Assembly: GCA_020854105.1 (NCBI GenBank)
Contig: JADZGB010000022.1
Location: 71,805-135,804, forward strand
Source: Burkholderiales bacterium
Lineage (GTDB): Bacteria > Pseudomonadota > Gammaproteobacteria > Burkholderiales > SHXO01
Length of the DNA: 64,000 bases
Reading direction: 5' to 3'
The translations under genes were made by a program, and so were the position numbers. Each line of letters begins with the position of its first letter. The stretch's first letter is position 1. This document shows positions 29,453 through 43,311 of this stretch, piece after piece. Under the pieces are notes generated by a model. The model did not search any database. It was not told where the DNA came from and saw nothing but the letters and a program-made list of their open reading frames with translations.

Positions 29453-30376
29453 TTACCACTTGATGCGCTTGCGCAACTTGTATCGGATGTAGATCGCCAG
29501 CGCATTCATGGACAGGGTCATGAGCAGCAGGACCAGGCCGGCCGCGGCCGCGTTCTGGTGGAACGCGGCCTCGGGACGCGAGGTCCAGTTGAACATCTGG
29601 ATCGGCATCACGGTAAACGGTGCCATCAGCCATTCGAACGAGATGAACGGGAACTCGCTCGTCACCGGCGCGGGAGGCAGGAAGGCGATGAAGGTGAGCG
29701 CACCGATGGTGATGATGGGGGCAGTCTCGCCGATGGCCCGTGCCATGCCGATGATCACGCCGGTCATTATGCCGGGCAGCGAGTAGGGCAGCACGTGATC
29801 CCAGGTCGTTCCCCACTTGGTCGCTCCGACCGCGTAGGCGGCCTCGCGGATCGCAGCTGGAATCGACCGGATGGCCTCGCGCGTGGCGACGATGACCACC
29901 GGCAGGATCAACAGGCCGAGCGTCAGGCCGGCGGACAGGATGCTCTGCCCGAAACCGAGCGCGTACACGAACAGGCCGAGTGCGAGCAGGCCGTAGATGA
30001 TGGACGGCACGCCGGCGAGGTTGGTGATGTTGATCTCGATGATTGCCGTGAGCAGGTTCTTTGGCGCGTACTCCTCGAGATAGACGGCAGCCGACACGCC
30101 CACCGGGATGGCCGCGACGGCGGTCACGATCATGACCAGCGTGCTGCCCACCCAGGCCGACAGGATGCCGGCTTGTGCCGGGCGGCGCGAGGGGAAACTG
30201 GTGAAGAAATCCAGGGACAGACGCGGCGCCCCATCGATGGCCATGTCGATCACCAGTGCCGCGAACGTCATTGCCGCCACACCGAGGCATATCAATCCCA
30301 CGCCGGCGAAGAGGAGGTCCCAGCGCTTGTGACGGTGGATGAGATCGCGTGTTTCCTGCAGGATGGACTGATCCAT
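29453..30376 (-). CDS. pstA: phosphate ABC transporter permease PstA
   Basis: 307 residues, six or seven transmembrane helices. The EAA loop ([27 protein letters not shown], near residue 200) contacts PstB. It forms the membrane channel with PstC. The C-terminus is basic ([10 protein letters not shown]). Confidence 0.97.
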   Translation of the reverse strand: MDQSILQETRDLIHRHKRWDLLFAGVGLICLGVAAMTFAALVIDMAIDGAPRLSLDFFTSFPSRRPAQAGILSAWVGSTLVMIVTAVAAIPVGVSAAVYLEEYAPKNLLTAIIEINITNLAGVPSIIYGLLALGLFVYALGFGQSILSAGLTLGLLILPVVIVATREAIRSIPAAIREAAYAVGATKWGTTWDHVLPYSLPGIMTGVIIGMARAIGETAPIITIGALTFIAFLPPAPVTSEFPFISFEWLMAPFTVMPIQMFNWTSRPEAAFHQNAAAAGLVLLLMTLSMNALAIYIRYKLRKRIKW

Positions 30377-30385
30377 GGGCGCGAC

Positions 30386-31345
30386 TCAGTAGGCCTGGCG
30401 GAAGCGCCGCGTCAGCACGTGTCCGAGCACGTTGAAGGCGAGGGTCATCAGCATCAGCGTGAGACCGGCGGCGAAGATGGTCTGGTAGCCGATGCTTCCA
30501 TGCGGAAGGTCCCCCAGTGCCACCTGCACGATGAACGAGGTGATGGTGGCGGCCGGCTCGGTCGGATTCCACGTGAGGTTGGGCTGCATGCCGGCGGCAA
30601 TGGCGAGGATCATCGTCTCCCCGACAGCGCGCGAGATGCCGAGAATATAGGCCGCGGTGATGCCCGACAGCGCGGCCGGCGTGACCACCCGCGTGGCGGT
30701 CTGGAAACGCGTAGCGCCCATGGCATAGCTGCCTTCGCGCATGCTCATCGGCACCGCGCGCATCGCGTCCTCGCTGACCGAGGACACGTAAGGAATGATC
30801 ATGATGCCCATCACGAGACCTGCCGACAGCAGGTTGAAGCCAGGCAACGAGGGGTACAGTGCCTGCAGCATCGGCGTCACGAACAGCAGGGCGAAGTAAC
30901 CGTAGACGACGGTGGGCACCCCGGAGAGCAGCTCGAGCAGAGGCTTGGCCACCTCACGCACGGAAAACGGCGCGAACTCCGACAGGTAGATGGCGATGAC
31001 GGTGCCGAGCAGGATGGCAACGCACAGCGCGACCGCGGAACTGACCAGCGTACCCGACAGCAGCACCATGATGCCGTAGTGCGCATCCGCGAACAGCGGC
31101 GTCCACTGTGTATCGGTGAGAAACTGCCAGATCGACACCTCGCGGAAGAACAGAATGGATTCCGACACCAGAACGTACACGATGCCCAGGGTGACGAAGA
31201 CGGAGAAGGCCGCCGCGAGGAACAGCACGAATTCGATAACGCGCTCGCGCAGGTGGCGGGTTTTTCTTCTGGACAGCCGGTCGCTGATGACGTTGTCTGC
31301 CACAGCGGAGAGCCCTTCAGTGTAAGTGGCGGAAGGCGGGGGCAT
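30386..31345 (-). CDS. pstC: phosphate ABC transporter permease PstC
   Basis: 319 residues from the ATG at 31345; a GTG one codon earlier is possible. About six transmembrane helices, with the EAA loop MREGSYAMGATRFQTATRVVTP near residue 205. Pairs with PstA. 112 bases with hairpins separate it from pstS. Confidence 0.97.
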   Translation of the reverse strand: MPPPSATYTEGLSAVADNVISDRLSRRKTRHLRERVIEFVLFLAAAFSVFVTLGIVYVLVSESILFFREVSIWQFLTDTQWTPLFADAHYGIMVLLSGTLVSSAVALCVAILLGTVIAIYLSEFAPFSVREVAKPLLELLSGVPTVVYGYFALLFVTPMLQALYPSLPGFNLLSAGLVMGIMIIPYVSSVSEDAMRAVPMSMREGSYAMGATRFQTATRVVTPAALSGITAAYILGISRAVGETMILAIAAGMQPNLTWNPTEPAATITSFIVQVALGDLPHGSIGYQTIFAAGLTLMLMTLAFNVLGHVLTRRFRQAY

Positions 31346-31415
31346 CACAAGGGCCGACAGTCTACACCAGTCGATACGCCGGCTCGATCGGGCCGGCAGC
31401 GCAGAAACAGCAGCA

Positions 31416-31435
31416 AGAGGGGCGGGCGCCCCTCT
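31416..31435 (-). promoter_or_regulatory. intercistronic hairpin between pstS and pstC
   Basis: AGAGGGGC-GCCC-GCCCCTCT on the minus strand is a perfect 8-bp stem 23 bases after the pstS stop. It has no proper T-run. Hairpins here commonly stabilise pstS mRNA or partly stop transcription so that more PstS than PstCAB is made. A second dyad (GCCGGC arms) lies at 31379-31398. Confidence 0.5.
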
Positions 31436-31457
31436 GCCGGTGGGATGCGAAGCGCGC

Positions 31458-32465
31458 CTACAGCCTGGCTTCGAGCTTCATCAGCTGTTCGATAGTGAGG
31501 CCCACCTCGTTCTCGCCGCCGAACTTGCTGCCGAGCCGCTTCTTCGCGATGTGCTCGAGGTTGTAGTCGTACGCCTTCCGGGGCAGGGGCACGTATTTCA
31601 CTTCGCGCACCAGGGGATCGGCGTTCTTCATGTAGAACTCGAGGAACTGCTTGATCTCCGGGCGCTCCACGGACTTGGCATTGATGTAGATGAAGATGGG
31701 GCGCGACAGGGGCTGATAGCTGCCGTTCTCGACATTCTCGGTCGACGGGTACACCGGCTGCTTGCCGGGTGCGGCCGCGATCGGAACGGCCTTGAGCTTG
31801 TCCTTGTTCTCCGTGTAGTAGGCGAAGCCGAAGTAGCCCAGCGCGTTCACGTCGCGCGATACGCCCGTGACGAGCACGTTGTCGTCCTCGCTCGCGGTGA
31901 AGTCGCCCCGGCTCGCCTTGGACTTGCCGTTCACCGCTTCGGTGAAGTAGTCGAAGGTGCCGGAGTCGGCGCCCGGCCCGAACAGCTTGAGCGGCTGGTT
32001 CGGCCATGCCGGATTCACCTGCTTCCAGGTGGTAACCCTGCCCTGCGCGACCGGCTCCCACATCTTCTTCAGCTCGGCCGGGGTCAGACTCTTGATCCAG
32101 GTGTTCTTCGGGTTGATCACGACGGTCAGGGCGTCGTACGCGACCGGAAGCTCGTAGTACTGCACGCCGGCCGCCTTGCAGGCGTCCATCTCGGATTTCA
32201 GGATCGGCCGCGAGGCATTCGAGATGTCGATCTCGCCGCGTCAGAACTTCTTGAAGCCGCCACCCGTGCCCGAGATGCCCACGGTGACGCGGACCTTACC
32301 CCTGACCGACTGCTGGAAATCCTCGGCGACGGCCTCGGTGATCGGGAACACCGTGCTCGAGCCGTCGATCTTGACCATCTGGGCGTGCGCCGGCAGCGAT
32401 GCGGCGCCCACCACAGCCAGCGCGGAAGAGACCGCGAACAGACGCGTGATGAACCGGGAATTCAT
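31458..32465 (-). pseudogene. pstS: phosphate-binding protein PstS, interrupted by an in-frame TGA at codon 75
   Basis: From the ATG at 32465 there is a signal peptide (1-28, ending PAHA), then [16 protein letters not shown] and [15 protein letters not shown] at 32243-32241 interrupts, and the same frame continues [22 protein letters not shown] and reaches a natural end at 31458. Relatives read GGFKKFC-GE-DIS, so the TGA replaces a conserved Cys. The rest, including GAGADSGTFDYFTEA-like phosphate loop, is intact. It could be a nonsense mutation (TGC to TGA), an assembly error, or selenocysteine; a hairpin follows but lacks SECIS hallmarks. Other genes here use TGA as stop, so genome-wide recoding is excluded. 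Confidence 0.9.
32220..32235 (-). other. hairpin just downstream of the pstS TGA
   Basis: CGAGAT-CGAC-ATCTCG forms a perfect 6-bp stem starting six bases after the TGA. The apical loop is 11 bases from the TGA, a distance seen in bacterial SECIS elements, but the loop has no GU and there is no bulged U. It may be chance within coding sequence. Confidence 0.35.
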
Positions 32466-32505
32466 AGAGTCCAAGCTCCTGTTGGGGACACGATTCAGGT
32501 GCAGG

Positions 32506-32539
32506 ATTCTAGGCGCCGAATGTGACGCTTTCATTGCAT
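32506..32539 (-). promoter_or_regulatory. candidate Pho box and -10 of pstS
   Basis: On the minus strand ATGCAAT-GAAA-GCGTCAC (32539-32522) has the 7-4-7 layout of a Pho box, with four of seven matches to CTGTCAT in each half. TAGAAT (32511-32506) follows after exactly 10 bases, the spacing used by PhoB-activated promoters. The match is weak and it is only a candidate. Confidence 0.35.
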
Positions 32540-32579
32540 CCGGGCGCTCGGGCCAGCCCGTATGCACGATCTGCGAATG

Positions 32580-33941
32580 TCAGGCTGCACAACGCCTGCG
32601 GATCGAATCGGCGATCGACTCTGCCAGCGCTCGCACCTGCGCCTCGGACTCGCCCTCGACCATGACACGGATCACCGGCTCTGTCCCGGACGGCCGGAGC
32701 AGGATGCGCCCCCGGCCCGCGAGCGCGGCCTCGGCACGGCGCACGGCGTCCTGGACCTGGGGATCCTTGCGGAAGTCGGTACCGCGCTCGACCCGCACGT
32801 TCACCAGCACCTGCGGGTACAGCCGCAGGCCGGCGCACAGCTCGGCAAGCGACTTGCGTTCCACGCGCACCGCGTGCAGCACCTGCAGGGACGATACGAT
32901 GCCATCGCCCGTGGTGTGCTTGTCCAGGCAGATGATGTGTCCGGAGCTCTCCCCGCCGATCAGCCACCCCCGGGTACGCAGTTCCTCCAGCACGTAGCGA
33001 TCGCCCACGGCAGCGCGGCAGAACGGGATGCCCAGATCCGCCATGGCCTTCTCCAGCCCGAAATTGCTCATGAGCGTGCCGACCACCCCTCCGCGCAGGC
33101 CGCCGTCGGCATGGCGGCGCCGCGAGATCAGGTACACGAGCTGGTCGCCGTCGTAGATGCGCCCTTCGCTGTCCACCATCATGAGCCGGTCGCCGTCGCC
33201 ATCCAGCGCGATGCCCAGCTCGGCGCGATGCTCCAGCACTGCCCTGGTCAGAGTCAGGGGCTTGGTGGCGCCGCAATCCTGGTTGATGTTCACGCCGTCC
33301 GGCTGGTTACCGATCGCCACCACGTCGGCACCCAGCTCGTGGAACACGTGGGGCGCGACGTTGTAGGTGGCGCCATGTGCGCAGTCCACCACCAGCTTCA
33401 TCCCGCGCAGGTCGAGGTCGTAGGGAAAACTGCTCTTGCAGAACTCGATATAGCGGCCGGCGGCATCGCTGATGCGCCGCGCCTTGCCCAGCTGGGCCGA
33501 AGGCACCGTGATGATCGGGTCTTCCAGGTGGGATTCGATCTCCTGCTCGACTGAATCGGGCAGCTTGTCACCGCTGGCGGAGAAGAACTTGATCCCGTTA
33601 TCCTCGAACGGGTTGTGCGAAGCACTGATCACGATGCCGGCGGAGAGGCGCAGCGCGCGCGTGAGATAGGCGATGGCCGGGGTCGGACTGGGGCCGGAGA
33701 GATAGGTGTCCACGCCCGCGGCCGACAACCCGGCAGTGAGCGCGGACTCCAGCATGTAGCCGGAGATGCGCGTGTCCTTGCCGATGAGCACTGCCGGCGG
33801 CTCGTTGCCGGCCGCGCGCTGGCCCGTTCGTGCGAGCACCTTGCCCGCCGCGTAGCCGAGGTGCATCACGAACTCCGGCGTGATCGGATGCTCCCCGACC
33901 TTGCCGCGTACGCCATCCGTGCCGAAGTACTTTCTGCTCAT
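32580..33941 (-). CDS. glmM: phosphoglucosamine mutase
   Basis: 453 residues. YFGTDGVRG at the N-terminus, the phosphoserine loop [18 protein letters not shown] (Ser near 100), DGDGDR metal site and [14 protein letters not shown] phosphate loop are all complete. It converts glucosamine-6-phosphate to glucosamine-1-phosphate for peptidoglycan and LPS precursors. It overlaps folP by four bases. Confidence 0.98.
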   Translation of the reverse strand: MSRKYFGTDGVRGKVGEHPITPEFVMHLGYAAGKVLARTGQRAAGNEPPAVLIGKDTRISGYMLESALTAGLSAAGVDTYLSGPSPTPAIAYLTRALRLSAGIVISASHNPFEDNGIKFFSASGDKLPDSVEQEIESHLEDPIITVPSAQLGKARRISDAAGRYIEFCKSSFPYDLDLRGMKLVVDCAHGATYNVAPHVFHELGADVVAIGNQPDGVNINQDCGATKPLTLTRAVLEHRAELGIALDGDGDRLMMVDSEGRIYDGDQLVYLISRRRHADGGLRGGVVGTLMSNFGLEKAMADLGIPFCRAAVGDRYVLEELRTRGWLIGGESSGHIICLDKHTTGDGIVSSLQVLHAVRVERKSLAELCAGLRLYPQVLVNVRVERGTDFRKDPQVQDAVRRAEAALAGRGRILLRPSGTEPVIRVMVEGESEAQVRALAESIADSIRRRCAA

Positions 33942-34792
33942 GCTCTGTCATCCCGGTTGAGGACCGCTTCCCTGACCAGCAGCGCGTCGCGTGTGGCGGC
34001 TACATCGTGTACCCGCACGATGGAGGCTCCCCGATCCACTGCCAGCATCGCGGCCGCGATGCTTCCCGCCAGGCGCTCGTCGACGCCACGGCCGGTGATT
34101 CTACCCAGCATGGACTTGCGCGAGAGCCCGGCCACGACCGGGATCCCGTCCGCGGAGAGTTGCGGTAACCCGCGCAGCAACACCAGGTTGTGCTGCAGGG
34201 TCTTCCCGAAGCCGAAGCCAGGATCGACCACCAGCCGGTCACGCGCGATGCCGGCGGTCTCGCACGCGGAGACGCGCTCGCGCAGAAACGACCGGACTTC
34301 GGCGAGCACGTCCTGGTACTGGGGCGCCTGCTGCATCGTCTTCGGATCGCCCTGCATGTGCATCAGGCACAGCGCACACCGCGACGCGGCCACGGCGGAC
34401 ATCGCGCCCGGGGCGCGCAGCGCCTCGATGTCATTGATCATATCGGCACCGGCAGCCAGGGCCTGATACATCAGTTGCGGCTTGCGAGTGTCGACCGAGA
34501 TCGGGACATCCATCGTGCGCAGCGCCTCGATCACCGGCAGGACGCGATCCGCCTCCTCCTGAACACTCGATTCGGCCGCCCCGGGCCGGGTGGATTCCCC
34601 GCCGATGTCCAGGATGTCCGCACCCTCCTCGACCATGCGCCGGCCATGCTCGATCGCCTGCGCTGCATCCAGGAAGCGGCCACCGTCGGAGAACGAATCG
34701 GAGGTGACGTTGAGTACGCCCATGATGAGCGGCCGGTCCAGGGCGAGTGCGAAGCGGCCCACGCACAGGCGCCGGTCGGGGATGGATATCAT
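33938..34792 (-). CDS. folP: dihydropteroate synthase
   Basis: 284 residues, TIM barrel. [15 protein letters not shown] (loop 1), [11 protein letters not shown] (loop 2), the conserved NDIEAL and DPGFGFGK pterin-site segments are seen. It joins pterin and p-aminobenzoate in folate synthesis and is the sulfonamide target. Loop 1 reads NVTSDSF where most enzymes have NVTPDSF. It lies between ftsH and glmM, the classic order. Confidence 0.97.
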   Translation of the reverse strand: MISIPDRRLCVGRFALALDRPLIMGVLNVTSDSFSDGGRFLDAAQAIEHGRRMVEEGADILDIGGESTRPGAAESSVQEEADRVLPVIEALRTMDVPISVDTRKPQLMYQALAAGADMINDIEALRAPGAMSAVAASRCALCLMHMQGDPKTMQQAPQYQDVLAEVRSFLRERVSACETAGIARDRLVVDPGFGFGKTLQHNLVLLRGLPQLSADGIPVVAGLSRKSMLGRITGRGVDERLAGSIAAAMLAVDRGASIVRVHDVAATRDALLVREAVLNRDDRA

Positions 34793-34862
34793 GGGGGCGA
34801 CAGGAAACGGACAAGGGGCAATCTGCGTTGCCCCTTGCTCTGGAGGGTGGATCGGCCCGGCG

Positions 34863-36755
34863 CTACTTGGGCTCGGGCGCCGGCGTGCCGGTCGGCGCGG
34901 ATGCGCTCGGTCCGCTGTCGCGCGGGGGCGGTACCACCGCGGCCGCCGGGCGCGGCGGCCGCGGTGGGCGCCCGTCCATTATGTCGCCGATCTGGTCGGC
35001 GTCGATGGTCTCCCACTCGAGCAGCGCCTTGGCCATGGCCTCGACCTTGTCGCGATTGTCCTCGAGCAGCTTGCGGGCGAGTCCGTACTGCTGGTCGATG
35101 ATGCGGCGGATCTCCGCGTCCACCTGCTGCATGGTCGCCTCGGACACGTTCTTGTGCGTGGTGATCGAGCGACCCAGGAACACCTCGCCCTCGTTCTCGC
35201 CGTACACCATCGGCCCGAGACGCTCACTCATGCCCCACTGGGTCACCATGCGCCGCGCCATCTCGGTGGCGCGCTCGAAGTCGTTCGACGCGCCGGTGGT
35301 CATCTGACCCATGAACACCTCCTCGGCAATACGCCCGCCGAACAGCACCGAGATGTTCTGCTGGATCTGCTCCCGGTCCATGCTGTAGCGGTCCTGCTCG
35401 GGCAGCTGCATGGTCACGCCCAGGGCGCGTCCGCGCGGAATGATGGTCACCTTGTGGACGGGGTCGGTCCTGGTGAGCAGCTTGGCGACGACCGCGTGGC
35501 CGGATTCGTGATATGCGGTGTTCCTGCGCTCGTGCTCGGGCATCACGATGGAGCGTCGCTCTGCGCCCATGATGATCTTGTCCTTGGCACGCTCGAAGTC
35601 GTCCATGTCCACCAGACGCTTGTTGGCTCGCGCGGCGAACAGGGCAGCCTCGTTCACCAGATTCGCCAGGTCGGCACCCGAGAAGCCCGGCGTGCCGCGC
35701 GCCAGGATATCGGGGCGTACGTCGGGCGCCACGGGCACCTTGCGCATGTGCACGTTGATGATCTGTTCGCGCCCCCGGATATCGGGCAGCGGTACCACGA
35801 CCTGACGGTCGAAGCGGCCCGGACGCAGCAGCGCCGGGTCGAGCACGTCCGGCCGGTTGGTCGCGGCGATGACGATCACACCGGAGTTGCCCTCGAAGCC
35901 GTCCATCTCGACCAGCAGCTGGTTGAGCGTCTGCTCGCGCTCGTCGTTGCCCCCGCCCAGACCCGCACCGCGCTGGCGGCCGACCGCGTCGATCTCGTCG
36001 ATGAACACGATGCAGGGCGCGTGCTTCTTGGCCTGCTCGAACATGTCCCGCACCCGGGCCGCGCCCACGCCCACGAACATCTCGACGAAGTCGGAGCCGG
36101 AAATGCTGAAGAATGGCACCTTGGCTTCGCCGGCGATGGCTTTCGCCAGCAGTGTCTTCCCCGTCCCGGGGCTGCCAACCATCAGCACGCCGCGCGGAAT
36201 CCGGCCGCCCAGCTTCTGGAACTTGCTCGGGTCACGCAGGAACTCGACCAGTTCCCTGACCTCCTCCTTGGCCTCCTCGCAGCCGGCGACGTCGGCGAAG
36301 GTGACCGTGTTGTTGCTCTCGTCGAGCATGCGCGCCCGGCTCTTGCCGAAGGAGAACGCACCGCCGCGCCCGCCGCCCTGCATCTGGCGCATGAAGAAGA
36401 TCCACACGCCGATGAGCAGCAGCATCGGGAACCAGGAGACGAAGATGTTCATCAGCAGCGAAGGCTCCTCCTCGGGCTTCGCTTCGATGATCACGCCGGC
36501 CTTGAGCAGATCGCTGACGAGCCACGGGTCCGATGGCGAATAGGTGGTGAACTTCTCGCCGGTGCTCTTGACGCCCTTCAGGACACGGCCCTCGATCGTG
36601 ACCTTGGCGACATGGCCCTGCTTCACCTCCTCGATGAACTGCGAATAGTCCATCGCCTTCTGCGGCGCCTGGCGCGCGCTGAACTGGTTGAAGACGGTCA
36701 TCAGGACCAGGGCGATGACCAGCCAGATGGCGACGTTCTTGATCAGATTGTTCAA
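34863..36755 (-). CDS. ftsH: ATP-dependent zinc metalloprotease FtsH
   Basis: 630 residues from a TTG start at 36755, which has GAGGAG six bases upstream; no ATG fits because the helix [18 protein letters not shown] must be at the N-terminus. Two transmembrane helices, AAA domain with Walker A GSPGTGKT and Walker [13 protein letters not shown], and the zinc site HESGH near residue 417. It degrades unstable membrane and cytoplasmic proteins, including sigma-32 and LpxC in E. coli. The C-terminus is a Pro/Arg-rich tail. Confidence 0.97.
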   Translation of the reverse strand: MNNLIKNVAIWLVIALVLMTVFNQFSARQAPQKAMDYSQFIEEVKQGHVAKVTIEGRVLKGVKSTGEKFTTYSPSDPWLVSDLLKAGVIIEAKPEEEPSLLMNIFVSWFPMLLLIGVWIFFMRQMQGGGRGGAFSFGKSRARMLDESNNTVTFADVAGCEEAKEEVRELVEFLRDPSKFQKLGGRIPRGVLMVGSPGTGKTLLAKAIAGEAKVPFFSISGSDFVEMFVGVGAARVRDMFEQAKKHAPCIVFIDEIDAVGRQRGAGLGGGNDEREQTLNQLLVEMDGFEGNSGVIVIAATNRPDVLDPALLRPGRFDRQVVVPLPDIRGREQIINVHMRKVPVAPDVRPDILARGTPGFSGADLANLVNEAALFAARANKRLVDMDDFERAKDKIIMGAERRSIVMPEHERRNTAYHESGHAVVAKLLTRTDPVHKVTIIPRGRALGVTMQLPEQDRYSMDREQIQQNISVLFGGRIAEEVFMGQMTTGASNDFERATEMARRMVTQWGMSERLGPMVYGENEGEVFLGRSITTHKNVSEATMQQVDAEIRRIIDQQYGLARKLLEDNRDKVEAMAKALLEWETIDADQIGDIMDGRPPRPPRPAAAVVPPPRDSGPSASAPTGTPAPEPK

Positions 36756-36826
36756 AATTGCTCCTCGCCCCGCAGGGCGCATACCGGGCTGCGAACGGTC
36801 ATTGTAATGGCGCCGGACGGCTCCTG

Positions 36827-37453
36827 TCAGGGAAGCCGTTCGATGCCCGCGCCCAACAGGTACACCTCCGGGCTGCGGCTGCGCGAGGCATCGGGCTTGC
36901 GCGCCAGAACACGTCGGAAGGACCGTCTCATCTGCTCGCGGGTGCCGGCGAAGCCCTCGCCCTGGAAGGTTTTGACCAGAAGGTTTCCACCCGGTTTCAG
37001 CCACTGGCGGCTGAACTCCAGGGCGAGTTCCGCGAGATGAGCGGCGCGCGCCTGATCGACCATCCCTATGCCCGAGATATTGGGCGACATGTCACTCAAC
37101 ACAAGATCCACCTGCCGCTCGCCTAGTGTCTGCTCCAGGCGCTCCAGGGTTTCGGCCTCGCGAAAATCCCCTCGCAGGAACTCCACGTCCGGAAGCGGCG
37201 CCATTTCCAGGATATCGACAGCGACCACCCGACCTTTCGGCCCAACCATCTCGGCGGCGACCTGGGACCAGCCCCCCGGCGCGGCGCCCAGATCCACGAC
37301 CGTCATGCCGGGCAGGATCAGGCGATCCTGCTGTGCCAGTTCGCGCAGCTTGAATGCCGCGCGCGAGCGGTACCCCTCCTGCTTCGCCTTGCGCACGAAG
37401 CGGTCCGACACGTGCTCCTGCATCCACGCCCTGCTCGACTTGCTGCGCGTCAT
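36827..37453 (-). CDS. rlmE: 23S rRNA 2'-O-ribose U2552 methyltransferase
   Basis: 208 residues. SAM-binding motif [13 protein letters not shown], then DMSPNISG and the catalytic Lys in [13 protein letters not shown] give the K-D-K-E set of RrmJ/FtsJ. It methylates U2552 of 23S rRNA late in 50S assembly. It precedes ftsH, with 71 bases between them, the standard order. Confidence 0.97.
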   Translation of the reverse strand: MTRSKSSRAWMQEHVSDRFVRKAKQEGYRSRAAFKLRELAQQDRLILPGMTVVDLGAAPGGWSQVAAEMVGPKGRVVAVDILEMAPLPDVEFLRGDFREAETLERLEQTLGERQVDLVLSDMSPNISGIGMVDQARAAHLAELALEFSRQWLKPGGNLLVKTFQGEGFAGTREQMRRSFRRVLARKPDASRSRSPEVYLLGAGIERLP

Positions 37454-37520
37454 TCACCTCATCCTGCCTGTCGGCCGTCAGGCCTCTGGCCGAGACGCCA
37501 TCGCGACCCTAAAATAGCGC

Positions 37521-38021
37521 ATGACTGCCACGGCCAATGTACTTCCCGCCCATGTGCTTCCCGCTCTGACCCCTGCTCAGCTCAAGACGCTGAAGGCCCG
37601 CGCCCATCCCCTCCATCCGGTGGTGACGATCGGCGACAAGGGCCTGACCACCGCCGTGCTGCGCGAGATCGACGTGAACCTCAGGAGCCACGAGCTGATC
37701 AAGGTGAAGGCGGCCACGGACGACCGGCAGGCGCGTGCGGACCTGCTCGTACGCATCTGCGCGGAACTGGGTGGGCAGCCGGTCCAGCACATCGGCAAGA
37801 TCCTGGTCGTCTTCCGGCCGCGGCCGGAAGAGGCGGCGGCGGCGCACGAGCCGGCCAAACGTCCGGCCAAGCGTGCGGTGAAACGTCCGGCGAGACCCGC
37901 GGCCCGCCCCGCCGCTGCGGTCCGCACGCCTGGCGCGGGGCGCCCTGCTCGAGCACCCCGGGCGGCACGGCCGGGACGCACGTCGCCGAACAAGCCGCGC
38001 CCGGCACGCCGGCCCAGGTAA
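37521..38021 (+). CDS. yhbY: YhbY/CRM-domain RNA-binding protein with long basic tail
   Basis: 166 residues. Residues about 16-100 are a CRM/YhbY fold with the signature VTIGDKGLTTAVLREIDVNL and a GGQ-type loop. YhbY binds pre-50S ribosomal particles. After residue 105 comes a tail of about 60 residues made almost only of Ala, Pro, Arg and Lys, which most YhbY proteins lack. It is divergent from rlmE by 67 bases. Confidence 0.92.
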   Translation: MTATANVLPAHVLPALTPAQLKTLKARAHPLHPVVTIGDKGLTTAVLREIDVNLRSHELIKVKAATDDRQARADLLVRICAELGGQPVQHIGKILVVFRPRPEEAAAAHEPAKRPAKRAVKRPARPAARPAAAVRTPGAGRPARAPRAARPGRTSPNKPRPARRPR

Positions 38022-38080
38022 CACGGCCCGAGCAACGCACCACTGTAGCGGGATTCAGCGCGGGCCCGCGGGCTGCGCGG

Positions 38081-38557
38081 TCACAGGTAGCGGACGTCGA
38101 GAATCTCGTACGAGCGCACGCCTCCGGGCGCAATGACCTCGGCCGTATCCCCGGAACTCTTGCCGATGAGCGCACGGCCGATGGGAGAAGTGATCGAGAT
38201 CTTGCCGCGCTTGATGTCGGCTTCGTCCTCGCCCACGATCTGGTAGGTCACCACCTCGCCGCTGTCGGAATCCTCGAGTTCGACCGTGGCGCCGAAGACG
38301 CAGCGCCCTTCCGCATCCAGCTGCGCCGGGTCGATGATCTGCGCATTGGCGAGCTTGCCCTCGAGCTCCGCGATGCGGCCCTCGATGAAGCCCTGGCGCT
38401 CCTTGGCCGCGTCATACTCGGCGTTCTCGGACAGGTCGCCGTGGGAGCGCGCCTCCTGGATGGCCTGAATGACGCGCGGCCGCTCCACCGTCTTCAGCTG
38501 GTGCAGCTCGGTGCGCAGCATCTCGGCCCCAGTAGCGGTCAGCGGAACTCTCATCAT
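38081..38557 (-). CDS. greA: transcription elongation factor GreA
   Basis: 158 residues (a second ATG follows immediately). N-terminal coiled coil with the acidic tip ([15 protein letters not shown]), C-terminal FKBP-like domain ending [10 protein letters not shown]. It rescues backtracked RNA polymerase by stimulating transcript cleavage. It follows carB with a hairpin between. Confidence 0.97.
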   Translation of the reverse strand: MMRVPLTATGAEMLRTELHQLKTVERPRVIQAIQEARSHGDLSENAEYDAAKERQGFIEGRIAELEGKLANAQIIDPAQLDAEGRCVFGATVELEDSDSGEVVTYQIVGEDEADIKRGKISITSPIGRALIGKSSGDTAEVIAPGGVRSYEILDVRYL

Positions 38558-38583
38558 GCAATCTCTCGAAGTAAAAATGGAGA

Positions 38584-38604
38584 CGCCCGCCGGTATGGCG
38601 GGCG
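38584..38604 (-). terminator. hairpin between carB and greA
   Basis: CGCCCGCC-ATACC-GGCGGGCG on the minus strand is a perfect 8-bp stem. Six bases later comes TTTTT. Stability is high, but the T-run is displaced, so it may be a weak terminator or attenuator before greA. Confidence 0.5.
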
Positions 38605-38646
38605 CGTAGCCAGAAGGGATGAATCAGGTTACCACGCGGCGCCTGC

Positions 38647-41871
<3,225 letters not shown>

Positions 41872-41980
41872 GTGGGAGGGTGCGGATTGAAGTACGGCAG
41901 AGGACGGGAAGCGCGAACCTGGGCAAGCCGGACCGCCGGGCGGTGCCCTTCCCCGCGTTCCGGGCCAGACCCCTGATCCG

Positions 41981-43114
41981 TCATCGATGTTCCTTTCGCA
42001 TCAATGCGATGAAGCGATCGAACAGGTAATCCACGTCGTGCGGACCGGGACTGGCCTCCGGATGCCCCTGGAAGCAGAAGGCGGGGCGGTCGGTGCGCTG
42101 AAATCCTTGCAGCGTACCGTCGAACAGCGATCTGTGCGTGACCTGGCAGTTGTCCGGCAGCGTGGCGGTATCCACCGCGAAGCCGTGGTTCTGGCTCGTG
42201 ATCATGACCCGTCCGGTCTGCAGGTCCTGCACGGGGTGGTTGGCGCCGTGGTGTCCGAACTTCATCTTCATCGTCCGCGCGCCGCTGGCGAGCGCCATCA
42301 GCTGGTGCCCGAGGCAGATGCCGAACATCGGCACTGCCGCGTCGAGCAGTTCGCGCACGGCATCGATGGCGTAGTCGCAGGGCGCCGGATCACCCGGCCC
42401 ATTGGACAGGAAGATGCCGTCGGGCTGGAGCGCGAGCACGTCCCGGGCGCTGGCCTGGGCCGGCAAGACGGTGAGGCGGCAGCCGCGCTGCGCCAGCATG
42501 CGCAGGATATTGCGCTTGATCCCGTAGTCGAAGGCGACGACGTGGTGCCTGGTGTCGGTGACCGTCCCGTAGCCCTTGCCCAGGGACCACTGCGACTCCT
42601 TCCACTCGTAGGGCTGTGTACAGCTGACCACCTTCGCCAGGTCCATGCCGGACAGGCCAGGAAAGGCGCACGCCTGGGCCAGCGCCTTCGCTTCGTCGAT
42701 CTCGCCCGCCATGAGGCAGCCCGACTGCGCGCCCTGCTCGCGCAGGACGCGGGTGAGCTTGCGCGTGTCGATCCCGGCGATGGCGAGCACGCCCTGCGCA
42801 CGCAGGTAGGCCGGAAGGTCCTGCTCACTGCGCCAATTGGACAACCGCAGCGGCAGATCGCGGATCACCAGGCCCGCAGCGTGGATGCGGTCCGACTCGA
42901 CGTCCTCGCCGTTGATGCCTGTGTTGCCGATGTGGGGATAGGTGAGCGTGACGATCTGCCGGCAGTAGGATGGGTCGGTGAGAATCTCCTGGTAACCGGT
43001 CATGGAAGTGTTGAACACGACCTCGCCCACCGACAGGCCGTCCGCGCCGATGGACTGCCCGCGGAACACGGTTCCATCCTGGAGCACGAGGATGGCAGGC
43101 GGAAACTGGTTCAC
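41981..43114 (-). CDS. carA: carbamoyl-phosphate synthase small subunit
   Basis: 377 residues from a GTG start at 43114 with AGGAG eight bases upstream. The class-I glutaminase triad is complete: Cys in [10 protein letters not shown] and His/Glu in [11 protein letters not shown]. It hydrolyses glutamine and channels ammonia to CarB. It is preceded by a spacer with tandem repeats and dapB. Confidence 0.98.
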   Translation of the reverse strand: MNQFPPAILVLQDGTVFRGQSIGADGLSVGEVVFNTSMTGYQEILTDPSYCRQIVTLTYPHIGNTGINGEDVESDRIHAAGLVIRDLPLRLSNWRSEQDLPAYLRAQGVLAIAGIDTRKLTRVLREQGAQSGCLMAGEIDEAKALAQACAFPGLSGMDLAKVVSCTQPYEWKESQWSLGKGYGTVTDTRHHVVAFDYGIKRNILRMLAQRGCRLTVLPAQASARDVLALQPDGIFLSNGPGDPAPCDYAIDAVRELLDAAVPMFGICLGHQLMALASGARTMKMKFGHHGANHPVQDLQTGRVMITSQNHGFAVDTATLPDNCQVTHRSLFDGTLQGFQRTDRPAFCFQGHPEASPGPHDVDYLFDRFIALMRKEHR

Positions 43115-43234
43115 GGGACGACTCCTGGAGAGTGCCGGACAGACAGCGGACGTAGAAAAGCGGGAGTGCGCGCCAGCAACGCCTCCCGCTCGTTAACCCG
43201 GCATTATATGGGGCCAGCCCCGGTTGGGGCAAGA

Positions 43235-43305
43235 CGAATCCGGTCCGACCAGGCGAATCCGGGCCGACCAGGCGAATCCGGGCCGACAGGCGAATCCGGG
43301 CCGCC
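43235..43305. repeat. 19-bp tandem repeat between dapB and carA
   Basis: Units CGAATCCGGGCCGACCAGG start at 43235, 43254, 43273 and 43291; the third is one base shorter and the fourth is degraded. The array lies in the 197-base gap between dapB and carA. No spacers, so not CRISPR. Confidence 0.85.
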
Positions 43306-43311
43306 CCTGTC

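Noticed and set aside
32220..32240. Bacterial SECIS element after the pstS TGA
   Set aside because: Hairpin distance fits, but the loop is CGAC with no GU and there is no bulged U; not enough to call selenocysteine.
43235..43305. Possible CRISPR array or iterated operator
   Set aside because: Contiguous 19-bp units without spacers or dyad symmetry.
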